Source: Lumbricus terrestris (taxonomy: Eukaryota > Annelida > Clitellata > Crassiclitellata > Lumbricidae). Taken from it: a DNA stretch of 64,000 nucleotides. Below, piece by piece: positions 43,584 to 54,876 of this stretch. The position numbers and the translations under genes are program-made. The notes beneath the pieces are model-generated. The model saw nothing but the letters and a program-made list of their open reading frames with translations, ran no database searches and had not been told where the DNA came from. The stretch is from assembly GCA_949752735.1 (NCBI GenBank), contig OX457038.1, positions 22,442,655 to 22,506,654 of the forward strand. Reading direction: 5' to 3'. Positions within the stretch are counted from its first letter, which is position 1. Each line of letters opens with the position of its first letter.

Positions 43584-44246
43584 ATGAGGCTTGCGCTTGC
43601 CTTGGTCGCATTTCTGATGCGGCTTCAACAGGCACATCTGTCCTTTGAGTCAGGTACTCAATCGTGGAGTGACGATGGGCTGCGAATTGTTAAGAATTCG
43701 AACCACGATGCAGATAAACGAAGTGAATGGGAAAAACGAAACCTATATAAAGACGAAGAAGCGCCCGACAGATCCACTCTGCAAGAAGGCGAAACACTCG
43801 ACTCAAACGAATCTGTTATCTTCGACCTAATCAAGAGAAGAGGATGGGGTAAACGGACAGCCAGCAGAGCCGAAGCTAACTGCGAGAAATTCGATTCTGA
43901 ATTCAGCGTAGCTAGGCGAAAGGACTGGGGAAAGCGCGACCATGCATCGGAGAAACGACGAGGGTGGGGCAAACGTGAATTTGTCACCGAAAAACGTCGT
44001 GGATGGGGAAAGCGGGACCCTTTGGCTGAGAAACGCCGTGGTTGGGGTAAGCGTGATTTCGCTGATAAACGTCGCGGTTGGGGCAAGCGCGATTTAGCTG
44101 AGAAACGTCGCGGTTGGGGTAAGCGCAACTTCGAGTCTACCAGTTCGGTATTGGAAATGCTATCTCTGCCGGTAGACCTAACTGACGACACAATCTGCTC
44201 TGCTCTTCTGAAGAACTTGTACTTCCACAGCTGCCTGGCATTTGAG
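43584..44246 (+). CDS. RGWamide-type neuropeptide precursor, first coding exon
   Basis: The first in-frame ATG (43584) begins a signal peptide, MRLALALVAFLMRLQQAHLS, for entry to the secretory pathway. Dibasic sites then release peptides. Six copies of KR-RGWG-KR occur, where Gly donates the C-terminal amide, giving RGWamide. One variant, RR-KDWG-KR, would give KDWamide. Acidic spacers DHASE, EFVTE, DPLAE, DFAD and DLAE separate the copies. After the last copy there is a spacer with two Cys (ICSALLKNLYFHSC), like the C-terminal Cys pair I recall from APGWamide/RGWamide precursors. A GAG|GTAACA donor follows at 44246/44247; downstream in-frame sequence looks intronic. RGWamide is an annelid-type member of the GWamide family, a peptide family linked to reproduction and neuromodulation in molluscs. 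Further exons are not identified. Confidence 0.88.
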
Positions 44247-44344
44247 GTAACACTTTCTCAGAGTCTCATGATAGGTTATGTAGTAGGCCTATGTAGGCTA
44301 TCAAACTGGAATTTTACGCCTGAATTGTTATAAATTATAAGTTA

Positions 44345-44560
44345 CTAGCTGGGGTACCCGGCATTGCCCGGGATAAATTGTATATAATCTTTGGCCGCTA
44401 CTGAAAAACAAGTAAAATACGGCGTCAATATAGCTGAGTAGACCTACATACAAAGTCTGCGATGTATGCATTTTAAAGTATAATATTTATGAGAACAACA
44501 CTTAACTGCAATCAGTTTAAACTTCAAATGAACAACTTAATAAATACATAATTGTATATT
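44345..44560 (-). mobile_element. Helitron 3' end in the neuropeptide gene intron
   Basis: On the minus strand the hairpin CCCGGGCAATGCCGGG (44372-44357) and a short spacer end in CTAG at 44345, followed by T. It matches the end at 15417. It lies ~100 bases past the splice donor. The extent to the right is unknown; no 5' TC end was located. Confidence 0.7.
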
Positions 44561-44561
44561 G

Positions 44562-45300
44562 TATTGTATCGTGTTTCTTGTCCTTCGGACTTGAATTAGT
44601 TCCTCGCTGGGGAGGGGTCAGCCACTCAGATCCTCTGTCTCCACGTTGTTCTTTGACCAGCGTCGTCCAGCCTCAGCTTGAGATGTCTCAGGTCCTGTTG
44701 GATCGTGTTCGTCCATCTCTTCTTCTGCCGTCTCCCGACTGCGTTGTCCCTATACCTCTGCCTTCATTATTCTTTTGATGCTGGTATCCTCCGCTTGCTC
44801 CACATGACCATATCGTAACCATCTCAGTCTGGTCTCTCAGGTCTTGTCGGACATGCAGGTCACTCCTACTTTCCCTCGTATTTTCTCATTTCTCTGCTTG
44901 TCTTTCAAGGAAATCCCATGTAGGCCTATCCATTCTCATGTCCGTTCTCTCCAGAAGCTCCTCCTCTCTTCTTCTCAGCGTCCACGCTTCTGCTCCATAA
45001 ATCAGCACAGCTTATCATTGTCTTATATATCTTTCCCTTGAGACGAACCGTGATTTTAGGGCCACAAAACACACCAGACAGACCCTCCACTTCTGCCAAG
45101 CTGTTTTTATCCTGTGTTTTATATCCTGCTCGCATTCGCCTATAGCATGCATTATTGACCCCAAGTATTTGAAATTTTCCACCTACTTCAGTGCGTTTCC
45201 CTCATCATCCACCACTGGTAAAACTTCATCTGATCTCGAGCATACCATAGTTTCAGTTTTACTGGCGTTTATTTTGAGGCCTTTACACTTCAATGTCTTT
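44562..45300 (-). pseudogene. RTE-like LINE fragment, heavily decayed
   Basis: The minus frame begins LKCKGLKINASKTETMVCSR and continues VDDEGNALK, VENFKYLGSIMHAIGECEQD (thumb region), then many stops. The C-terminal region is only recognisable in pieces across frames. It is 5'-truncated before the thumb. Confidence 0.7.
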
Positions 45301-45312
45301 TGCCAACTAGTA

Positions 45313-46289
45313 AAGTAAGTAAGTAAGTAAGTATTTTCTTTATTACTCCACTTGCAAACGCACAATGGGACACAGAACATCATTATAAAACATAGAAGTA
45401 ATAATAGGTAATAAAAACGTGCAAATTAAAATCAAAAGTTAAATATAATATAATTACTAAACTATCATCATCAATCAAGTTAACTATATAACATTCTGGT
45501 GATAAATCCCTTTGCAATCAACGAATCACAACGTGGTATTTCAAGATTGTGTGATCGGGGCCTAAGGGAGTAACCAGTTACACGTTCAGGTGGAAGAAGA
45601 TAATGGAGGACATGCCCGGGGTCACAGAGGATAGAAGAAAAAAGGGATACATCTGCCTTGGAACATAACATGTCAAAAGTAGGGGTGTTAGAGGGCAAAA
45701 AACCCTGTCTTATCAACTTTCTAATAATAGCGGACAGACGACTCCTCTGACCCTCATTTGCAAAACCCCACCATGCTGGCGAAGAATAAAGCATACGCCC
45801 GACTGTGGTGGAACGTACAACATCATGTAGTCGGCTGCCAGTCAAACCATGCGACACAAGGACACGAAGTGCATAAAATGATTGCTTTGCTTTACAGACA
45901 ATGTTATCAATGTGCTCAGAAAAACCCAATCTATATGAAAGCGTAATACCCAGAACCTTGACTGCATCAACTCGTTCAATCCCAATAATGGGGGGAGGGC
46001 AATCAGAAGTTTTGGAACGGGGACGCCTAAAGATGACTTCACATGACTTGCAATGATTGAGGCGCAAGTTACAATTTCTAGCCCACTCTGCAATGTGATT
46101 AAGTTCAGCATCAGTAGTGTCAATATTAGATGCAGGAATAATTAGGTAACAGTCATCAGCATATTTAAAAAGTCTATTACCTACAAATAGTAGCTTTAAT
46201 CCAGAAATTAAGGAAAGAAAGTTGACTGGCCCAAGGCCAGACCCTTGAAGTAGTAGTGAAGCTTGTCTGAGCACTATCTGTTGAAACAT
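45313..46289 (-). pseudogene. Jockey/CR1-superfamily LINE, RT palm to C-terminus, (AAGT)n tail
   Basis: A 269-codon minus frame: LLLQGSGLGPVNFLSLISGL (palm), catalytic YADDCYLI, EWARNCNLRLNHCKSCEVIF, then FYALRVLVSHGLTGSRLHDV, MLYSSPAWWGFANEGQR and GYSLRPRSHNLEIPRCDSLI to a stop near 45480. The 3' UTR shares GCAAACGCAC with the 3-kb copy and ends in the same four-base tail (45313-45334). The frame is intact; the copy is 5'-truncated. Confidence 0.9.
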
Positions 46290-46480
46290 CAGCCAAAATG
46301 AAGTCGTCTGCGTACAGCATCTGTAATGTTTTAAAGATGATTGCCGTGCGTTTCTTATTTAACTCTCGCCAATCATCTAACTAAAACTATTCTTGGTGAC
46401 AGCGGTGATGGTATTCAGTCTCCTCCAGTCTCCTCGGGTATCGGTAGCGTGGTTTCTTTGAACGACAATAGATGAGTAGA
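46290..46480 (-). pseudogene. Short RT fragment with YADD box
   Basis: The minus strand reads QMLYADDFILADVS around 46320-46280, a second RT catalytic box from a different LINE, immediately upstream of the truncated LINE at 45313-46289. Little else is readable. Confidence 0.5.
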
Positions 46481-47395
46481 ATAAAACAGAGTTTGATTTT
46501 TCCTTTCTTATTATATATGTAACTTGATATCTTACAGTGTTTTATTTATAGTTATTAATATTCAGTTTTTATGACGCGTTCTTTAAGTCTTCTTATAGTC
46601 TGTTTCCTACACTTCGTTCCTTCCTTTCTTTTCTCACACTTCGTCCCTACACTCTCTGTTGATCACCTAACGTACCGCCTTTCCTAGCAGTCTCATTAGC
46701 GCAATCTCTTCCTTGAGAGCGGGTTCCTTTGTTGATCGTTCTCGCCCTACGCCTTCTGAGAGTAAAATCCCTTTTTAGAGTGGATTTCTCTACCGGTCGT
46801 ATCGCCCTGACGATTCCTAAGAGTGAATCCCTTTTCGAGTAGATTCCTCCTCCCGTTCGTTTCCTCCGGCCGTTTTCTCAGAGTGAACCCCGACTCCCAA
46901 TTTCACCCCCTATTTATCCATTCTTTCCAGTCGCCCATCTCATCTCGTTTCTACTCGCGTCCTCTCCTTGTATGGTCATCTTCGCTCCTTATATGGTCAT
47001 CCTTTTCATACATCCTGGTTCTTCTGCCTTCCGACTCTCTCTGCCCAGTCCCCTTGCTATTGCCTGTCCGCCTGTAGTGGCCTACTGTCTGCTATGAGTC
47101 AGTCTGCGTCTTCCAGTCTGCATCTCTGTGTATCTATATTTATACTATATATTTATATCAACCTAGAGTTCTTTAGTTTCTATTCCTTCTTATTCTATAT
47201 ATAATGTTTATTTTCATGCCTACAGTGTTCAATCTAATCCACATAGGCCTAATCGTCTTTACGTATTCTAACTATACTGTTCAGTTTCATACTATTTTAT
47301 TAAACTTCTCTACGCAGTGTTCGGTTGCCTATACATTATTCGTATCTGTCCCTCATAACCCAGCCCCCTCTTCCATTACAGCATCTCCCATGGTA
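46481..47395. other. No gene seen; pyrimidine-rich
   Basis: Long T/C-rich sequence with repeated GAGAGTGAATCCC-like words near 46740-46890, possibly a diverged tandem repeat. No protein motif. Confidence 0.4.
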
Positions 47396-47945
47396 CCTTT
47401 CTCCTGATGTTTTCTGATACTGCGTCCATGAGAATGACGAATAGCAGTGGGCTTTGGCGTGATCCCTGATGCAATCCAACATGTATTTCTAACAGACTAT
47501 TCTACCGTGCCTCCATCTCTGCATCTCACCGAGGTGCGTGCCCAATCATATACGGACATTATTAGCCGCACAATATTTTCCGCTACCTTTTTATTCTGCA
47601 GACTCCAGTAGGCCTACACCACATCCCTCGGTACCCTATCAAAAGCCTTCTCCAGGTCCACAAAGGTCCATTATCTTTGGGTGTGTCCTTTTAGGAGCTT
47701 TTCCTGCCTAAGTATGAATATTACATCTGTCGTGCCCCTACCATCCATGAAGCCAAACTTGTTATCTTGTATCTTGACCTGCTGCCTAAATCGATGTTCA
47801 ATCACTCTTTCATACACCTTCAATCCGTGCTCCAGGAATTTGATTCCTCTGTAATTGCCACACTACGGTGCATCACACTTCTGTTTGTAGATTGTTACAA
47901 TTTCGCTTGCTTTAAGATCATCCATTGTATCGTATTTGATCATCT
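47396..47945 (-). pseudogene. RTE-like LINE, RT fingers region
   Basis: Across broken minus frames: CGNYRGIKFLEHGLKVYERV, IEHRFRQQVKI, NKFGFMDGRGTTDVIFILRQ, WTFVDLEKAFDRVPRDVV and RLIMSVYDWARTSVR. This is the N-terminal half of an RTE-type RT, a different family from that at 7100-8815. The rest is missing. Confidence 0.8.
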
Positions 47946-49055
47946 TTAAAGCGCCTCTAGTAAGGTGAACTATTCAGAGGCGCTCCCAGCGCGCAAGACC
48001 CCGCGAGAAGAAGCAAGCTTTGAGAAGAGAGAAGGAAGAAGGAAGACTGTCAGATAAAAGTGTAGAGTGAACGCAAGGAGAAAGTGCATTCTAAAGAGAA
48101 GGACCAATTGAGGCAAATGATCGAGACTGAGCTAGATCAGTTCTAGAGCAAGGAACCAAGAGGTCAAGTCTGTTGTATGAATTAACTGGACGGTTGGAGG
48201 CTGCTGGGTGAGGCCGCAGGATAACGTCGGTCAGATATTTCAGGCAAGACCCCGATGAGCCTTGAGGATCAAAGTGAGGATCTTATATTGTATGCCAGCA
48301 CGGAGAGTAAGCCGACGAAGTGGAAGATCAATGAGAAGAGAATTGCAGTAGTCAGTTCGAGAACATATAAAAGCATAACTGAGGTAGTGAGTATGGAGGG
48401 GGAGACAGAACGGCGATCGACCCTAAGACATCTTAAATGAAAATAAGCTGAGCAAGTGATATTGGAGATGTGCTCAGTAAAGGTAGGCTACCCGTAACTG
48501 AACAGCTATAAAGTAAGCTTACAACATCCAGATCTCGCACACTTGACGAGAAGGAAAAGACCGGAAATTTTCAGCGAGCAGAGCAAGATCAAGCTACTGG
48601 AGCTGGTGGTGGTACCTAACCAGATGAACTGAGGTTTTGAAGTATTAATTAATGGAGAGGCGATTAGAGGGCATCCAGAAATGGACACGATTGGTAAGAG
48701 ATTTAATACACCCAACTAAAAGCAGCTATATAAAAAGGACACTTATAGGCTACCGCCATTATATCGTAAGTGGTGCCCGAACTTTATTATTTCAATTTGT
48801 TCCTAATTTTTCCTCTTATAGACCCAGAGTAGGTTCTGGGAATGAACAGGGTGAATGTCAGATGCACCTACTACGAAATCCGCAGGTCCTATAGCAGACC
48901 CCTGGGTGACGCTGGCATTGATGGCAGTTAAGTGAGTTGAGTATATCCTGCCGTGTAGGTATAGTTGACGAGCCATTGTAGATACAATGCAACCAGGGAT
49001 GTGCAAAAGTGAGCGGCGACTGCTCTAACCTACATCGCAATCGTTACTATCCAAA
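47946..49055 (-). pseudogene. CR1-like LINE, decayed, copy 1
   Basis: At the right it reads VTQGSAIGPADFVV and ASDIHPV, the RT palm of a CR1-like family. Leftward it parallels 51785-52306 (CACTTGACGAGAAGGAAAAG, GGTCAGATATTT) and ends in AGAGGCGCTCCCAGCGCG and GCGCCTCTAG at the 3' end. Its sequence at 48551-48590 is the uninterrupted version of the hAT insertion site in copy 2. Confidence 0.75.
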
Positions 49056-49065
49056 TTTCTAGGGC

Positions 49066-49145
49066 GCCACTCGAAAGCCAAGTGCAGGGCACCAGCTTAT
49101 TCACGAGCACTGCGTCAAGTCAGAAGGGTTGTCTAAAAGAGTAGT
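49066..49145 (-). repeat. Short dispersed repeat shared with 21.8 kb
   Basis: GAAAGCCAAGTGCAGGGCACC and CAGCTTATTCACGAGCAC match, inverted, the segment at 21760-21865. Bases 49146-49943 hold nothing recognisable. Confidence 0.5.
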
Positions 49146-49940
49146 CCGAAGGCGTGCGTAGTCCGGTTACCAAGGAATTATTGGTGGCAATTAGGTCGAG
49201 AGTTGGAAGGTGAAAGATCTGTAAGAGTGCCTACAGAAGTGAGACTTTAGTTTCTAATGGAAAGCCCGAGGAGTTATGGCCTTAACTCTTAAGGTGATGG
49301 GGAGTGACCGGAAATGATGGAGGAGGAACGGGAAAAGAGCGGAATTCAAGAGGGGGACCATTCCATTTCAAAGGCGTGGGGCAGTATTTAATATGGCTCA
49401 TAGTTGGAGAACTTGAGATGTGTTGAGGAAAAGTGAGGCAGGTTCATGATTGGGTAGAGCGGGTTGGCTGAATGGTGAAGTGTTGGAATAACTGATTATA
49501 TACATTCTAGGTGGCGCTAGCGTAGATGACTTTAAATAGTTTACTCTATGTATACGCCACTTCCGTCCTCCCTTCCTTCCGTGTTGTGCGCTAATAATAT
49601 GAAGACAGAACTAAGTGTGACTAGAGCTGATCTTTGTAATCCTCAATTCAACAAATAGTTCACAAAGATATCTTGGCTGAGGGTATACAGTTGCAACTAC
49701 TTTCTGCCAACCAATGCTATTAATCTAAACACAGAAATAATTCTTATTCTAATAGGTTAGAAATTGGACTTTGAAATTGGACTCGTTCTGGGATTTTTGG
49801 TTAATGGAGTGATTTCAGGATTGAGGGTGATGTGATGATGTTTGGGAGGTTCTGGTGACGGCTCCGGAGTCTGGTTAATTAATTTTTAATGAGTTGGAGA
49901 CGCTTCAGTTGTGTAGAATCAATGCAGCACTTCCTGTAGT

Positions 49941-49943
<3 letters not shown>

Positions 49944-50010
<67 letters not shown>
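49944..50010. repeat. (TA)n microsatellite
   Basis: About 33 uninterrupted TA units. Confidence 0.98.
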
Positions 50011-50012
<2 letters not shown>

Positions 50013-50517
50013 TGATGCTTCATTCATATAGGCCTACAGAAAGTGAAGGAGTTTGAAAACCAGTAAAAACTTTAAATGGGCTGTTAGCCTATCGGATGCT
50101 TTTGCCTTTCTTTACAACATAGTTTGTCCATTTTGTTGTAGACAGAAGAAACGCTGAAAGCTTTGAACTGCAATGAGTCACGATCACTGAACGGCGACGG
50201 ATGAAGAGTAGGGCCTACTTCGCCTCCCAGTTGCAACTACTTTCTGCCCACGAATGCTATTAATCCAAACGCAGACAATAGTTCTATAAACTGTCGAGTT
50301 TTCAGGAACTATAAGCCTATAGGCATCGTTTAGACCTACAGTATTGACACAATTTCTTGAGTCACAGTTTTTTTTTTAGAAAGCAACAGTCACTGTAAGC
50401 AACGACAAATCCAAAAACGTTTGTAATAAAAAGTGTACCGGTACGAAATTGGTTCTGTTTTTATGACCATGTAAATGTTTGAACACAACGCCTATGTCCA
50501 AGAATACGTGTACCGTC

Positions 50518-51356
50518 ACCCGTGTACGGACATTTGAACGGTGGTCATTTGAACGGACGACACTTGACCAGCGACACTTTAACGGGCGATATTAGAACGA
50601 GCCGACAATAGAACAGGCGACACTTAACCGAAACGTCATTATTACCGGGCCGACTAATGAACAATTCTCAAGGTGCGGCGTTGTAAGCTCTTCACTTAGG
50701 CCTACTTTGAGTTTTGACTGAATGTTGGGCGCGACGTCTGGTTACACTGAATATTAGAGAAAGTTGTAGAAAGTTTTATTGTCACATGTGCGACAAACTG
50801 TTTATTTTACATGTGACAAAAAGTCACAAAGTTGTATTTTACACCGCTGTAATGGATGGGAACAACAAATTCAGTGGAAGGATGACATTTCAGACGCCAG
50901 TCGATGTTTTTCTCTCACCGCCCCACCGTATGGATCTTTTTGACAGGTCTCAAGAAGGACATTCAAATGCAAGAGACTACTTTCTTGCAAGAATCTACCG
51001 AGATGCTTCAACCAGAGCAAGAAGAATTATTGAGAATAAATCAAACGGGTTAGGCCTACACGACGTCGTGCAGTCGCCATCTATGGCAAAGCAGAAATTT
51101 TTATGTATTTTAAGCTCCGTTGCCCGTTTGTCAAACAACGAGACATTTAACTTGTATTGGGGGGCCTACAGCTCCACATGTTCAAAACAATAAATGTTCG
51201 ATTGCCTTTAAATTTTACAAACTTTACCGATCAAGTGTCCACCGGTCATCTGTCGCCCGTTCAACTGTCCGGCCGTTCAATAGTCCCAGCGGTCATCTAA
51301 TTCTACTGTCGCCGTTCTACTGTCGCACGTTCTTTTGTCGTCCGTTCAAACGTCAT
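50518..51356. mobile_element. Element bounded by inverted arrays of a ~15-nt motif
   Basis: The left block (50518-50635) has units such as GGCGACACTTTAACGG and GGACATTTGAACGG. The right block (51230-51356) has the same motif inverted, such as CCGTTCAACTGTCCGG. Between them is ~600 bp holding one ORF. No clear target duplication was found. The design matches foldback element 1 but the motif differs. Confidence 0.65.
50714..51193 (+). CDS. ORF inside the 50.5-51.4 kb element, function unknown
   Basis: The open frame starts at a TTG; the first in-frame ATG is inside (at HMCDKLF), leaving ~135 codons. The composition looks protein-like (TFQTPVDVFLSPPHRMDLFD, NARDYFLARIYRDASTRARR), but I recognise no domain, signal or catalytic motif. 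It may be a captured gene fragment or an unspliced exon. Confidence 0.35.
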   Translation: MTECWARRLVTLNIRESCRKFYCHMCDKLFILHVTKSHKVVFYTAVMDGNNKFSGRMTFQTPVDVFLSPPHRMDLFDRSQEGHSNARDYFLARIYRDASTRARRIIENKSNGLGLHDVVQSPSMAKQKFLCILSSVARLSNNETFNLYWGAYSSTCSKQ

Positions 51357-51784
51357 GTAGGCTAACCCAAGAATAATACCCTTGTGGCAATAAATGTCAA
51401 TAATAAATGAGAGAATCGTCGATTTTTCAAATTCCAAAACCAATCATAGGCGTAGGGAACATTTCAGCAGTGGGGGGCCCAAAAATGTTACTTCTGCCCG
51501 AAAACATAAACCCGGAATAATTGACGTAGTGCACACATAGCCATCTATGTTCTTGCACCCACACCCGGGGACAAGGGGCAGAGGGGCAAATACTCTGGGC
51601 CCGGTCATAATATAGGGACCAGGCTGGGTAATTTTAGGCCCATATGCAAATTTATTAGGCCTATATGTATTCTATGCATTACATTCCTGACACTTTACCA
51701 CACCACTGTTAACCTTCACACGAGCAACTGATTAAATTTATAATTGTACATTGTTTAGTAGTAGGCTACGTATCGTATTTATTC

Positions 51785-52306
51785 ATCTTATTCGTCTACT
51801 AAGCACATGTAGTAGAGTGAACCGTTCAGAGGCGCTCCTGGTGCGCAAAGCCACGCGCGAAGAGGCAGGAGAGAAGGAAGAAGAGAGACTCCTGGAGAAA
51901 GTGTAGAGCGAACGCAAGGAGAAGGCTCATTTCAAAGAGAAGGAAAAAAATCGAGGCAAATGATCAAGACTGAGCCATAGCAGTTCTAGAAGGCGGAAGC
52001 AAGAGTCAAGCCTGTTGGATGAACGAAGTGGACGGTTGGAAGAAGCCTAACTTCGGTCAGATATTTGTGGCAAACCCCGCTGAGCCCTGAAAATCAGAGT
52101 GAGGAACTTAGATTGTATGTTAGCATGGAGAGGAAGCCAATGGGTGGGGACAGAACGGAGAGAGATCATGAGACACCTTAGGCCTAAATGAAAATAAGAG
52201 GAACGTGTGCTTTTGGAAATGTTCTCAGTTATACCCGTCCTTTAAGTGAGCTATCAAGTGCAACACCCTGATCCCGCACACTTGACAAGAAGGAAAAGGT
52301 CGGAGA
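51785..52306 (-). pseudogene. CR1-like LINE, decayed, copy 2 (split by a hAT)
   Basis: Parallels 47946-48580 over its length. The minus frame contains SVRDQGVALDSSLKGR, the post-RT region. It continues beyond the hAT at 54825-54876 (CGGAGATTTTTCAGAGAGCA). The 3' end is at the left (AGAGGCGCTCCTGGTGCG). Bases 51357-51784 show no gene. Confidence 0.75.
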
Positions 52307-54824
52307 CAGTGATTCCGTTAACGTGCGTCCGTGCGTCCCGGACGCACAAATTTTGACGCCGGACGCACAAAAATAAAGGCGGTGCGTCCATGGACGCACT
52401 GAAGTGTTGGATGGACGCACAAATAAATTAACGATGCGTCCATGGGACACCAATAAAAAATACCGTGGGGTCTGTATAGCCTATATGTAGGGGAAGTCGG
52501 GGCGAGATGGACCCTTGGGGCATGATGGATCCCGTCAATATAAGGTATATATGATGTTGCCACCTATCGAATGAATTCTAATTATTGTAATACTGTTGGC
52601 GCTCTGGTGATTTGACCAAAATAAGCGACCGAAACGACATTTTTTCGTTTTTTATGATGAAAAGTTGATTTTCTACCTGTTCGATCTTATTTTCAAGAAA
52701 CAGTTATTTGCTAAGTATTCAATTGCTCATTGTCACAGTCTTTTGATGCAAGTATATTTGGTTAAACACCCTTTTCTGCCGTATTAACGAATTCAGTATT
52801 GGCAGGATACCCAGTAGATTGAATTTTTAATTATTGAAAAGTTTATACCTTACGCATGGGGGTGAGTTGGATCATTCACCGACGGGGCAAGACGGACCCT
52901 GTGATCCATCTTGCCCCGTTTGTGTGAATTTTTCCTGCGGTTCGAATTTTTTCATCCGATTTCACATGTTAATTAATTATTATGTTATTATTACTATAAC
53001 AATAATTGTTGGATACAATAATAATAACAATTAACGCGAAAGACATGATTGCAGTGGTCTATCTTGTTCCACCATGGGGGCAAGATGGACCACTAAAATC
53101 GCCTAAAATCGAAAAAATCTAGTCCAATGTAACTTCTGAGTTATTCTCACTGTTTTACATTATAGACGATCACATTTATGCATAAAATAGTATTCTGCGT
53201 GTGATCAGAACATGCTATGATGAAAGACTAATGCGTGGGGCATGATTTATTAGATTGGTCCATCTTGCCCCATAGTGGGGGCAAGACGGACCTTTACGAC
53301 AACATTTTTAAATTTAAAAAATCTTTTTATCAAAAAGGGGTGCAATTAAATTTGTGTTGCCCTTAGCTAAGGTACTGTATAAGCTACGAATAGGAAAACA
53401 ATTTGTGCCCGTGAAGCACGTTTATGGTGTCTCAAACCCAAAAATCCGTTACGGGGTCCGTCTCGCCCCGACTTCCCCTAACTGTCTCAGTTTATGCATT
53501 GCGTATTAACTCTATACAATACAATACAATTTATTATTTCTAACGCGCTTTAACAAGGCACGTCTTGCACAAAAGCGCACAACTCTCAACTCACTGATTA
53601 GTAGTGAATAATTTATGCAATGACCTATTTATGAATATTTCATTTCTTTGTAAGTGAGTCGATCACTGTGAGTGACGTACATAGCATACATGCAGGCTTA
53701 GACCTAAACCATCGACATAATAATTATTATGTCAGCAATATTATAGCGTTCAACCGTTCCCAAGAGCTGGCTTAAAAAGTATAATGATCGTCGTCGGATA
53801 GATCCTAAAATCAAGAACATTAAAAGAAGTAGGGGCCTACAACAATGCTAAAATATTTTTTTGGGGAAAGTATAAAACTTATTATCGTCGGGAAGATTGG
53901 TACTACACCGTGGTTCAAAAAAAGTAAGCCAAATTGTTTTGCACATATCTTTAATACCTGATGACATATCACGCTAAATTTTTACATATAGGCCTATTTA
54001 GAGAATTGGACCAAGAATATGATTCCAAAATTTCATGGGATAAAGTTGAACGGATAAAAAGATATGAATCTTTCAACTTCATATGCCGAAATTTCAGTTT
54101 ACAAGGAATATTTTGGGTTAGATTCAATAAAATGTAAGCCAAACTGTTTTTCTTACATTCAATATGATGCAATCTGATTGTGCTCTAACACCAGCTTTTG
54201 CTTCTAAATGGCTGCTAATTTGTTCTCAAATTTTAAAAACTGCAGCCTATATACCTATGGCCTATATCCTACTTGACCTTTCACGATTCCATGATACAGG
54301 CCTATATTTCATTCCATTTCAGGCTACCTCTGGAGAAGCTGACTGCAATTTATGAGTTTATGACTTGGTATTTTCTGTATTGGTATCGACAACTTACTTC
54401 AGATTTTAACACACACAAAATAGCCAGCCCAACGGTGAAATGAATTTTATAGCTGACTTTAGCTATAGGCTATAGCCTAAATGAACTTTTGTAAACGGAG
54501 GAGGGTTAGAGCCAACTTTTACGTATACGCATGTACGTGGCTGTTCGCAAAATGTACGAGTTGCAACAGAATGAGAGGGTCAAAAATACGAATTTTTGCG
54601 TAGGTTACGTAATAATAGGCCTAATGTTTGGGCCCTTTGTCGCCTGTAGGCCTAATAATTATAAGAAGTTCGGAATTTTTTACATTTGGCCTACTATGCC
54701 CCGATGGGACTCCAAAAATGGATGGGTGTGGAGTCCATGACTCTTATCCATTTGGTGTGGACTCCAATTTTTTTGATGTGATGCGTCCATGACTCCAAGA
54801 ATTCAGACCTTAACGGAATCACTG
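52307..54824. mobile_element. hAT element with 8-bp TSD, non-autonomous
   Basis: Perfect 15-bp TIRs: CAGTGATTCCGTTAA at 52307 and TTAACGGAATCACTG ending 54824. GTCGGAGA flanks both sides (52299-52306, 54825-54832). The paralogous LINE at 48551-48590 shows the empty site with one copy. Subterminal TGCGTCC/GGACGCA motifs repeat at the left end, typical of transposase-binding repeats in hAT ends. No transposase frame remains; another transposon is nested inside. Confidence 0.92.
52490..53478. mobile_element. Nested TIR element with TA target, GGGGCAAGATGGACC repeats
   Basis: TIRs of ~25 bp (GGGGAAGTCGGGGCGAGATGG... and its complement) with one mismatch, flanked by TA (52488-52489, 53479-53480). 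Inside, GGGGCAAGAYGGACC-type words recur in both orientations near 52885, 53085 and 53275. The TA target suggests IS630/Tc1/mariner relatives. No transposase. Confidence 0.85.
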
Positions 54825-54876
54825 GTCGGAGATTTTTCAGAGAGCAGAACAAGATCTGCACGTTCAATATTGGGGA

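Noticed and set aside
44247..44333. Coding continuation of the neuropeptide exon to the next stop
   Set aside because: It follows a GAG|GTAACA donor, and the GTAGGCCTATGTAGGCTA-type sequence resembles intron and spacer sequence elsewhere in the window.
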